Assembly (NCBI GenBank): GCA_032622095.1
Contig: CP136068.1
Location: 152,547,151-152,611,150, forward strand
Direction: 5' to 3'
Source: Siphonodentalium dalli
Taxonomy: Eukaryota > Mollusca > Scaphopoda > Gadilida > Siphonodentaliidae
Length of the DNA stretch: 64,000 bases
In this document: positions 31,601 through 44,700 of the stretch, in pieces
How the letters are laid out: each line of letters starts with the position of its first letter
Position numbering within the stretch: position 1 is the stretch's first letter
Notes under the pieces: model-generated
Database searches by the model: none
Told to the model about the DNA's origin: nothing
Seen by the model: only the letters and a program-made list of their open reading frames with translations
Program-made: the position numbers and the translations under genes

Positions 31601-34600
31601 TTATGATATGTTTATGATAGTTGCTTGAGATCAAGCGAAATCTATGAACCCACGAGAAATGCACTGTGTCCCTTTAAAGGTACTCAATCCGATCAGAGGG
31701 TCCCCATACCATCAAGATACAACAACATTTCTTTAAAATACGCTTTAGTTGTCAGAATCGATTTATTGCAACAAAATAATGCTAACCACTGTCAACAATG
31801 GTATCAAATTTCCCAAAACATATTATTTATCAACAGTATGTTGAACAAAATATGGCAGTATTGTCACTAATGTATCACGGAATTTGACCGTATGACCACT
31901 TGGTTTTAGAGATATCCATCTTCATCCACAAATTTGCCCGAGACCCTCCGTTTGACCAACGTGTTTCTGGGCCACATATTATTACACATCTCGAGAAATA
32001 ACAAACTTCAAAAATCGACATCTGATCACTCTGAGCTTTGATGGGCAGGTTCCTCGACTCGAATACAATATTGTTTACCCCCGAAGCCAAAGAAACAGTA
32101 ACTTAGGAGCGTCTGATCGGATTGAGTCCCTTTAAGAAGTATCATTTAGATTATCAGATTATCAGGCAGGATATAAATTGACCCCCATAAATCACGACAG
32201 TTATACACAATGTTTACAGCAGCTATAGCTAAAGCAATAATTATGATAAACAAATTAGAGCCTTTCTATAATAAATGGAATCTCCCACTGAGTCATACAC
32301 GTATACATTGGAAGGGCCCATTATCATTTGGAGGGGTGTTCAGAAGAAATTAGTATACGACAATATGACCAAAATATAATACATTCAAGTGCTGTAGTAT
32401 TTCTATTAATTGGTGGGAAATGTTCATATAATAAATTAAACAAACAACATTGTGGAATTTATTATCTGGACATTTCGGTCGATTGCGACCAATCAAGGCA
32501 CCACAAAAACACATCAAATTTCACAATATCTCATATATATTTTGAAGACCTCTGTTTGTATCTTTGTATGTTTGTATGTATGTTTGTCATTTATACAAAT
32601 CTACGATTCTCGACCGATCGGGACGAAACTTGGTACGTTGTCGTATTGGCGAGCCCGTGCGGCGCCCGTGCAGCGCATGCGCAGACGAGATCTCGGAAAC
32701 GGGTGGAGCTATCGACTTGAAATTTGCTATGTGAATGTATCTTGCCCCGGATACGAATTTTATCGGGTCGCCGAGCCCTTGCTACGCCAGCTTCCCGCAT
32801 GCGCAGACGAGATCTCGGAAACGGGTGGAGCTATCGACTTGAAATTTGCTATGTGAATGTATCTTGCCCCGGATACGAATTTTATCGGATCGCCGAGCCC
32901 GTGCGACGCCAGCTTCGCGCATGCGCAGACCAGATCTCGGAAACGGGTATAGCTATCGACTTGAAATTTGTTTTTTTAATAGCCCGGACAACGTCGGGCT
33001 GGGTAGAGCTATCGACTTGAAATTTGGTTTTTGAATAGCCCGGACAACGTCGGGCTCATCGGCTAGTATAATATATATGCTTAAAGGTACTCAATCCGTA
33101 AAGAGGGTCCCCATCTCAACAGATTCCAACAACAACAATCCTATCAGAGGGTCCTATATTACTATTTCTTTGGCTTTGGGGGTAAAAAATATTTGATTCG
33201 AGTCGAGGAACCCATCAAACAAAGCTCAGAGTTATTAGATATTGATTTTTGAAATTTGTTAATTGCTCGAGATGAGTACTAATAACTGCCGTCAATTTGG
33301 TAACCTGCTCGAGATTTTACGTCAAAACTCTATTCAAACAGACAAGGATGGATAACTCTATAATCAAGTGGTAATAATAACGAAATTTTGACTGTCTTCT
33401 GGGCCAGAAAGAATTCCCGATAATGAAAAATAATAGATTTCTAAAATCGATATCTAACAAATCTGAGCTTTGATGGGTGACTTCCTCGACTCGAATCAAA
33501 TATTTTTGACCCCCGAAGCCATTGAAATAGTAATTGAGAGGAGTTTTATCGGATTGAGTACCTTTAAACTGGCTCGTGAAATTGAAGCAAAAAGGATAAA
33601 GTTACTGGTCATTATCCCGATTGAACAGCCGCCCGAGTCATTGTAACTTAACCCTATATTAGCTGCATTAGAAGATCCGTTCGGACAATGCTGGTCTTGA
33701 TTTTGGCACATTATACTGATAAGACATAGATTTAATGTAGAAATAAAGACCTGACCCCCAACACGCAGTCTATTTGGCAAAAGATGGCAGTAAATCAAGA
33801 CTGTAGTTTTAATGCTGCAAAATATGACGGGCTCAGGTTACCACGTTCACATTTTGGATCAGGAACCAATCTTCAACGAGACCATTAATAAGCGAGATAA
33901 CTGAGTCGCGCCATATTGGATTCAACCAGCCCCCCCCCCCCCCGTTCAGCGGTTTAAGTGCTACAGGCCAAAGTTCTGGAGGTGCATTCCATATATGGAA
34001 CTTTTGAATATTCCTGATCCATATATGGATTTCATGAATAATCAAAAACTCCATATATAGAATCAGGAATATTCAAAAGTTTCATATGTGGAATGCACCT
34101 CAAGAACATTGACCGTGTAGCACATAAACCGCGAAATGGGGGTGGGATGAATCCAATATGACCTTGACTCAGTGATCACACTTAATGTGTGCGTGCCACA
34201 CAAACAACCGCAGACGACAGCTATAAGATAGCAATGTCATTCACTTATATTGTTTGAGATGAAAATATATTTTTTAAATGTGCATTGACTTCTAAGTTGA
34301 GTGAAGTAGAAACTTAGACAGTATACTGTAGTTACCGAATTTCACGGATTAGACTGGTCCTTACCCCAAAAAGTACCAGCCGTCCGATTCGTAGTAACCG
34401 GCAATGACCCTTTTTGTCTTTTGTGACAGTGTTTTTTGTCATATATATATGTCATCATAATATGTGTGTATACGTTTACTCTGTGTGGATCTTTTGTGCT
34501 CCTATTTTGTACTCATGTTTCGTAACATCCACCGACGTGTTATATACAATGTACGTCATTTAATGTATTTCGACCTTGGGATTATATAACAATATTTAAA

Positions 34601-37600
34601 CTATCGAGATAAGGATAATATTAATCAACAACCTCTGTGATAAATATGACTAACATGTTTGTTTAGTCCAAAACAAATTAAATGTGTGCTTGAGGTTAAA
34701 CACGTACAATATTGACAGCATCCATGTGGGAATGACGAAAGTGAATCGGTGATTGAACCAATGTATATATTCTATTGATAACACTTTAAGAACTTGTAAA
34801 AACGGCGAATACTCTAGTTGCATTTTTCGTCACACTAATTGTGACCCGCCATATCAAATCCAGTCGTAAGTCGGGATTTTTTTTACCCTGTGCCAATGCA
34901 TTCTCTTATATATGCGAGTCGACCATATGTCGCCTCGCATATATAAGAGAATGCATTGGCCTAACAATTTTTTACAATTTTAATAATTTGTTCTTGTATT
35001 CTTTAACAATTTTATAATTTCACCCATACAGAGCCCCAGACAAACATGAGCAGACGACACTCTTCTATATGCTTCTATATATGTGTGGGGCTCCCTGCAG
35101 GGTAATGGATGTTTTTTTATTTTATGTCCTAAAAATTTAACATTTATTTAAAAAACATGATAAAAAATGGTTAGGCCAATGCATTCTCTTATATATGCGA
35201 GGCGACCTATGGTCGACTCGCATATATAAGAGGATGCATTGGCACAGGGTAAAAAAAATCCCGACTTACGACTGGATTTGATATGGCGGGTCACAATTAG
35301 CCAATCTTGATATGCGTTGTGGTCATAACAATACTTGTATAGACCATGCGGATACTTGTTCAGTTAACAGAGCAAATAATAATAATGCTAAACCTGGTTT
35401 TTCATTCACTATATTCGTCTTAATCTGATCTAATCTAGATAATATTGTATTTATTGTTGCCTTTTTTCACGATCGACAAGTTTTGTAAAGACGGTGTTGT
35501 GCGGTTGCGCCTTATAGATAATTATTTACTTATATGTAGTTGTGCTTGTGTCACTTTATGTAACTGCATATGTACATATATATCTCAAATACCATGTTCT
35601 TTGGTTAAATGAGATTAAAGAATTGAAAAAAAAATGGGTTGCTTGTCAGAAAAAATTAGGGTCTGTAGGCAGGCTTAAAATTTATTTTTTAAAATATTAT
35701 TATGGCTTTCTTTTCTACTTTGAAGTTTAATGATATCATTATATATGGGATATAAAATTCACTTTTATTTGCGCTTAGCTTGCCTTAAGTGCAATTATTT
35801 GAGCGGAAATATTTGTATTACCCAATTCTTGTGGTGGACTCTGCCAATATCAACATGGTTTTTAATTTCCTTTTGTAAATAATTGTGCTTAAGCATAAAT
35901 AGCTTATTTGTGATTAAAGGTACTCAACCCGTAAAGAGGGTCCCCATCTCAACAGATTCCAACAACAACAATCCGATCAGAGGGTCCTATATTACTATTT
36001 ATTTGGCTTTGGGGGTAAAAAATATTTGATTCGAGTCGAGGAACCCATCAAACAAAGCTCAGAGTTATTAGATATTGATTTTTCAAATTTGTTATGTTCT
36101 CGAGATCAGTACTAATAACTGCCGTAATCTGCTCTGGATGTGTACTCCAAATCTATTCAAACAGACAAGGATGAATAACTCTAAAATCAAGTGGTAATTT
36201 TAACGCAATTTTGATTGAGTTCTGGGCCAGATAGTATTCCCGATAATGAAAAATAATAGATTTCTAAAATCGATATCTAACAAATCTGAGCTTTGATGGG
36301 TGACTTCCTCGACTCGAATCAAATATTTTTGACCCCCGAAGCCATTGAAATAGTAATTGAGAGGAGTTTTATCGGGTTGAGTACCTTTAAGCGTAATTGA
36401 GTTATTGGCGCTTAACTTAAGCGCAATTATTTGTGCTTTAGTGCCAATAATTGAGTTTAAGTGCAAATAATTGTGCCTTATAAGCACAACTAATTGCGCT
36501 TAAGTGCAAATAATTATTAACAGTGAATTTGGCCTCCCATACATCACTAGACTGAGAAATGGTTTCATTATTTTTTGTACAAGCCAAATACGCCGGCTAA
36601 AAAATCAACAGATTATTTGGACGTTGGAATGTAATAATGTAATGAAATTTTCTAGAGATTTTAGTTGTACCATAGGAAACATGTTTAGGTAGGGGGTTTA
36701 AATATAGATCGCGGTAGGGAAACCCACAACCACAACTATTTTTTCCCCAGTGCTTGGTCTTAAATATATGGGGTTAAATGTGAATCCAAAAGGTGAAACG
36801 GACATATTAGTTTGGCAGATATGTGCAAAATCGTTACTTTTAATGAATAAATTGTGAAATTTGGCCCAGACATTCCTGGTTGTGCCCTTTGAAAATATTT
36901 TCGGTAGGCAACTAGATCGGACCATTTTTAGGGGGTTTTGTGGGTTTCCATAGCAACGAACCCCATTTCAGCCTACTTGTTGCAAAAACATGTATACAGG
37001 ATCCGAGAATGTGGGTAGATCAGAGGTATTTCCTTCTCAAAATTCCACGCTAGTGGCAGAAGTATTATCCGACAACTTTTTTTAGGCAACTAAGGCACTG
37101 ATTGGTTGCTATGGCAACAAAATATACACAATCACGTGACCAATGTGTAGCTGAATGGTGCAAGGGTATTCAAAGAGATGGACTTCAACTCAATTGGTAT
37201 TTAGAACTAAATCGTGATTACTCCTACGGGAATGTAGTCATATTAAATATTGTTTGACCTTATACTGCTATAATAACGGAAACCATATCAAATTGGGACT
37301 ACTTAATATACGCAAATTACTCTCGAAAAAGTGGACATTTCTAGAAATAAGTTTTCCACCCATATATTTTTATGAACACACATGCGCTATATTTATGCTG
37401 GATAATGTAACCATCTGACATCAAATACGTTATGTGATATCTCAGACCTGTCTAATACTGTGTAGGTTGACATTCCTCGTAATGGATTACTCAAGATGGC
37501 TTCCAAAATGGTAACCAAATTTGTTTTGTTTTTTTAAATGATTTGTAACATATATCCCTACATTATTCCCTGCTGTTTTCCGAAAAAGGTAGCATAGGTT

Positions 37601-38696
37601 GTAGCTCATTTGGCTATTAACAAAGTTATATAATTAACTGACACTAAATGTTAAATTCTGTTTGTCCCAGTACCTTCTGGGGATGACAAATTCATTTTAA
37701 AGTTGCAGTATGGAATTCTGACAAATCGTCTTTTGTGTTATGGTCATATTTCTGAACGGAAATGGGCAAAACTTCGAAACATAACTGAGAGGAACCATAT
37801 TATGTGGCTACTCTTGTCCATTAGCTTCACAATTGATCAAATTAATACACGATGTAAGTCAAAATGACAGCCAGGGTGTGACTGCATTTGAATATGTTTA
37901 GAGGGAGTTATTGTATGACCATGAACGATGTGAATAGTTATACAAAGAGTGGCTATATGGTCATGTGTGGGTGTCAATGAGATGCATATGTATACAAGGA
38001 GTGGTTGTATGGTCATGTGTGAAATGAATAGGAATACAGGGAGTGGCTGCATGATAATTGATGTGGTGTATGGGTATAGCGAGAGTACTAGTAGCTACAT
38101 GGTCATCGGTGTGTTGTTTATGTATATATGAAGTGACTAGATAGCCATGTGTGGCTATATTATGGATGGATGTATATCTATACACATGTTGGCTGTATGC
38201 TCATGGGTGGGTGTATGTACAGATGGGGAGTGGTTGTATGCTTATGGGTAATGTATATAGGTGTACCCGGTACATAGAATGAATGTATGGTCGTGATTGC
38301 AGAAGTGTATATGCATACATGGAGTACATGTATAGCTGGGTAGTCATTGGCCGGCTTGTGGGTAGATAGGAAGTGTCCTTGTGGACATGGGTGTATATGG
38401 TATGTATATGCATATCTGCTGTGTATGTATTGTCATGGATGTGTGTAACAGTATACAGCGAGTCGATGGGTTGTCATGGATGATGTGCATATGCAAGTCT
38501 GGGGTGTACAAATGACCGTATGCGCCGGGTATTGGTATATCTATTGATGAGGTGTACTGTATGTGTATACATGTTGTGGTAACATGCGGGGTGAATATGT
38601 ATATGTTGAGTGGCTATATGACCATGGGTGTGGCAAAAGTTATACAAGAGTGGGTAAATAGGTACACAAGTAGTCATAAATTCGGTGTGTGTGAGG

Positions 38697-38749
<53 letters not shown>

Positions 38750-41700
38750 TATACAGCGAGTGTCTAAATTGCCATTGGTGATGTCTATATGTAAGTCTGG
38801 AGTGTATGGATGGCCGTGTGATCAGGGTATTGGTATATATTGAAGGGCTCCATGGTCATTGGTGAGGTGTAGATGTATACACGGAGAGACTATATGGCCA
38901 TGAGTGGGATGTATATGAATATATTGAGTGGCTATATGGTAATGGGTGTGGCCAATAGGTATACAAAGAGTGACTGTATGGCCAATGTTGATGTGATATG
39001 CGGGGTATTGGTATATCATGGGTTGTATGGCCATTGGTGGGGTGTTTACGTATACCTAGAATGACTATATATGCATGGGCATGGGTGGGGTTTATATGTA
39101 TGTCTTGAGAGGCTATATGTCCATATGTGTGGGCAATAGGTGTACAGGGAGCAACAATATGACCAATGGCGGAGTGAATATGTATAAAAGGAGTTACTGT
39201 ATGACTACGAATGTGATGTGTGCGTATACAGCGAGAGTCTGAATTGTCATGAGTGATATGTACATTCAAGTATGGCCTGTATGAATGGCCGTGTGCAGAG
39301 TATGGGGATATATAGAAGGGCTGTATGGCCATTAGTTATGTGTATATGTATACCTGGAGTGACTATGGTTATGGTTGTAGTGTATATGTATATCTTGAGT
39401 GGATATATGGCCATGGGTGTGGCAAATAAATATACAGGGAGTGATTATATGGCCACTGATGAGGCGAATATGTATACAAGAAGTGACTGTATGATCATCG
39501 ATGTGGTGAACAAGTACACATGGAGTGACAATATAGTCATGGTGATGTGTAGGGTTATACCTGGTGTGCCTGCATGACTGTATAGTCATGTGTGGATGTA
39601 CGGGTATACAAGATGTGGCGGTATGGTCATGCGTGAGATGTATGTGTATAAAGCGAGTGGCTACATGGTCATTTGTGTGGTGTTCATGTATATATGGAGT
39701 GATTGCATTTTCATGTGTGGGTTGTACAGGTGTACATTTGGGTGACTATCGCTTTCCACAATAACTCATAGACATGTTAATCGATAGAGAGGTAATGTCA
39801 GAGTGTTCTATAGCATGATGGTGTGTTATCTGTACAATGGAGGAAACGGTTTTCCTGACATGAGTCAATCAATGATGAATTTTGATGTTGTTGGGCAGAG
39901 TAGACACATAATATGGCCCATCTCAGTTCAGTTTTAAAGTTCTGTTCAAAACTGGCCAGAATCCCAAAATAAGTTTTCGGTAACATTCCATACTGCATCC
40001 TTTAACATGAATGTGACATGCCGTATAAGGTACTGAGACATCCAGAATAGAACATTTAGTTGTCAGTGAATTATGTTACATATTTAATAACCAAGTATTT
40101 GTCACAATTTGCTACCATTTCGGAAGAGCAGAGAATAATGTTCGGTATATATGTGAAAAATAAACTTTTTTTTATCAAATTTGGTTGCTATCTTGGGTAA
40201 TTTTGTCTAAAAACACATCGAGTGTCACTCATTTATGAGAGATCAAAACAATAAACAGATTTGATACCAAAGATAGTTCCATTTTACTTGAAAAAATCGT
40301 CTAAAAACCGAAAAGTTATTTTTTTGCCGATTTTGATGTCGAATTTGTGATAGAAAATTCCAATAATTCTGGTAATGTCAGTGGCTATATACAATACTAA
40401 CATTCAAGCGAGGTGCATTAACAATGTTAGTATTCAATCTATAAAATACACAATAGCCAATGTTATAAATTAACCCCAACTTTTAATCGATTGCATGACA
40501 CGCTGTGGCGATATTTACCATTTTCCATATTTTGGGTGTCATTTTGGCAGCCAGTTTGAGCCAGAGTGACAATTTTGGCTCCATTGAGTCAGATTAAGTT
40601 GGAATATTCATAAGTAATGGTATGCCTTACTTACAGTGCACAGTTCTGCCCATTTATTGTTGAAATATGACTACAATCCCAAAGGTGATTTTTGGTGAAT
40701 TTTTATCGCTTTCTGTAAAATCAAATTTTGTATGGATCGGAAGAGACGGGGACCACATGAATGCCACGTTTCATTGCTCCAACGATCACTTAAATGAACA
40801 GTAGAAAATAAACTCACAATTATCACCCAGTTCCATACAACAGAAACTGATCAAGAAGTTATTAGTGAAAACACATTAAATTTTGCACTTCAGACTAGCA
40901 TTTTGGTGACCATCTTGAACGGGGAGTTCCCATTTTACTATGAAAAGTGGAATTGCATCTTAGCTTCACAAAAATATATACAATTGTATACATATGACAA
41001 GATTTTCTCACTATAATTTGCATCAAACTCACTTAGTGACCCGTCTGAAAAAAACGGCGGCCATGTTGGACGCCATCTGGTCTGGTGTCTACACGACCAC
41101 TTTTTTCGTGTTAACATTGATTAAATGTTGAGGGTCATGAGGGACATCATGCGGAGGAAAATGAGTCCGGTGAAGTTAAATCCTGGGGGTGCCTGGATAC
41201 CTATCAGCTCCTGGACTATCATATTTCAGAGCTGCAAATGTAATCTTATAGCAGGAATTCCCATTCTTAACACGTGCACCAAAGCTACTACCTGAACTTC
41301 AATTTGTCAACAACCAGCCAATATCGAAACTGCCAATTCGCGCCAACCAGTGTTCATATAAAACTTCGTTTATTGTGGTCAATCACTAGCTAAATGCGAA
41401 AAATCTGTTAAGTTGTCTTTATCAAAGTTTATGGATTACCGAAGATGATATTATCAGGGGTACTGTACCCCAATTTCAATAAATTCCCGGTGACAATAGC
41501 GATCTAATATGAATATTATATTATAAAATAACTAATTCGAGTCGACGATGTCTACTGAAAAAGTTCCGGTTAACAGGCTATCGTAAAAGTAACATTGAAT
41601 TATTTAATATGAAATAATTTATGGCTGGAGTCATAAAATGGAGAATTATGCCATTACGAGTTACCGTTCTTGAAATCGCATCTGTTGCGTGTCTTTTATC

Positions 41701-44700
41701 GACGGCCGTTCGCGAACATTATTGAGTTGCAAACAAAACATGTTACCTGCAAAAGGAAGGCCCGTTATAACCGATTCGGAAAAAGGAGAAAGAAACAAGA
41801 GTCACAAAGCGTCAAGTATTTTTATAGGGAGTGAGATTGTTCGATGGAAGAGATTGAAGGCATCAATCGAAACTGTGAGCAATGAACTTCCGGTCCTTCC
41901 TGCGACCTGCGTCTTCTCCGGTGAAGGTCAAACCATGGCGCGTAGTTTGAAATCGTAATATTTTTGTTTTCAAGATCAATATTTTCTTCGCTAAATTAGG
42001 TTTATACGAAACTCATATAACACGAACACAATCTAACTTGAAAGTTATTTTAATGGGAGTAAATAAAAAAATCGCCTATCTCTGTGTACAGTACCCCTTT
42101 AAATTGAAACTTATCACATGAATTTTGTGCTGACAGGTACAAACTAAGTCCAAATTTAAATTTTTTTACTCAGTTTTTGGAGAAAATCCATTAGTTTCCA
42201 TGGCAACAAGCTAAATTTTGGTGATCTGGGCCCAAATTTTACAGTCTGTGAAATATATTGGTCTTTTCTCTATTGGATAAAGCAATGCCTACATCGATAT
42301 GGCTGATACTATTCACATAGTTGGCCGTCAAATAAACTGCCCTATACCGTAAATTATCACAGGGGTTGGTTGCTATGGCAACTGATTAATCACACTAACT
42401 GACCACGGATTTTTGTGCCTACCGATTTTTTAAACCGAGACATACCAAAGATTAAGTGTGTAGAATTTCGTAATTTAGTCACAAAGTGTAACGATTCACC
42501 TATTTCTGGCACATATCCGCTCCACTACATGCACTGACGTTGCTCCGGCTGGACACACAATCATGGGCATGAGAACGTAAACAGGGGGCGGATATCTCAA
42601 GGTTGTCATCTTTATTGTATAGTGATAACCGCTTATTATCAGATCATCAGCAGACACACCATTGGACATTTATATTGTTCATATTTGGGGGTAAATGTGA
42701 ATCCAAAAGGTGATACGGACACATGCACTGATATTACTCCGACTGGACCTTCATGGCCGTGAGAACGCAAACAGGGTTGATATCTCAAGATTGTCAGCTT
42801 TATTTTAGAGTGATAACCGCTTATTATCAGATTATCAGCAAACACATCATTGGACATTTATATAGTTCACAATGATATAGGATGCGGCTTATCTTTCCCG
42901 TTGGAGGTAGAGGTCAAGTGACCAACCTTGAATGGACATTCCCAATGAAATTTCAAATGTAGAAAAAACAGTTGTATTTATATTATGATGTTGCCAAAAA
43001 TAACGCCATGCAGGCACATGCATCAATTGTGTTTCTGTTGACATACTATTGGTACATGTATGTACTCGATATGGAGGGGACTATATATATCATGCCACGA
43101 ATCCCTACTCTAGCGACGGCCGTAGAGATCATACTCCACTAGTACAAAACATGGGAACCTTTTGATGTTTTGGTCATGACCCGTTCTGTCAGGGAACTTT
43201 ATAACATTGAACAAACAAGGCAGGGAATATATTTCTTTGTGAATACTTGTTCCTCAATAATTTACTACACAGTAGGGGCGGTATCAGCTAAATATTGCAT
43301 GTTTTGGTGACTTGTGACCTGATATCGGAAATAAATATTGAATTAATTACCCGGGAGAAATGCCCATTTAATTTTCGAGTCACCAATTATTTTTTTTATA
43401 GTGACTTGATATACGGTTTTAATAACATTCTATGACATAAAATATGATTAAAATACTATAATTTATCACCATTTGAAACCATTTGATGCCCACAGAGAAA
43501 TATAAAACAGCTGAAATCATAGAAAGATTTCCCCCAGAATGCAACATAATACAAATTAAAAATATATTTTGAATGGAATGGGAATAATGCTATATCTTAA
43601 AGGGGTACTGTACGCCAAATGTTGTTGTTGGTTTCTATAGTCTCCGAGTCAGAGAATAAGGTAACAATTTTTTCATTATTTGAAAGTCTGTTGAGTACGA
43701 AGTAGTGTTACGGATGACAAATTTACCGGAATGCAAAAATACAAATTGTCGTTGTCGAGTAATGTTTGTACAGTTTTCAACCAAATGAATCAACTAAAAG
43801 TTATATTATAGGCATACTAGTCCAATATAATCATTTAAGTTATTGTATCGTCGCTAGTCAGTGAGTGACTTGAGTGTTCTCCCCGTATCATTATAATATT
43901 TTAAGCAATCGTGTGTGCGATCGGTTTAACATCCAGTATCCCTCAATTACTTTATTTTGATTACGGAAATTCGTAATTTAATTGACGCCATTTTATGGCT
44001 CCAGTCATAAATTCAATTTATATCAAATTATTAACTTTTAAATTATTAAATTTTAAGATAGCATATTAACCTGAGCGTTTACAGAATAAATCTTCGACTC
44101 AAATTACTTATGTTTCTATATATTATCGATATTAGATCGTTGTTGTCACCGGAAATTTTATGCAAATGGCGTACAGTACCCCTTTAAGATATAGAGTTAT
44201 TTCCCCCTCCATTGAAAATAATGAAACTTGAGAACAGAACACAAGTTGACATCTCAACAAGAACAACATGTTCACAGTTTATTACACCGAATAAGTTGAC
44301 AATACCCTGTTTTGGAGCTTCCTCTTTTAAATGGTATATAATATAGCATATATCTATTATATATTTTGGAAGATCTGTCTGTCTGTGTGTCTGTGTGTGT
44401 GTTCGCGATGAACTCGAAAACGGCCGAGCCGATTTCGATGAAACTTGGTATGTGGGGCTATTTTCGGCCGGGGGGTGGCATAGGCCTATTAATTTGTCCG
44501 TGCGACGTGACCTTGACCTTGAAATCGGGTAATTTCAAGGTCAAACGCCCGAATATCACGGGATTTCGATGAAACTTGGTATGTGGAGGTACCTTCGGCC
44601 GGGGAGTGGCACAAACCTATTAATTTGCCTGTGCGACGTGACCTTGACCTTGAAATCGGGTCATTTCAAGGTCAAACGCCCGAATATCACGGGATTTCGA

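Noticed and set aside
38856-39332. 158-codon His/Ile-rich minus-strand frame
   Set aside because: Product of the degenerate minisatellite.
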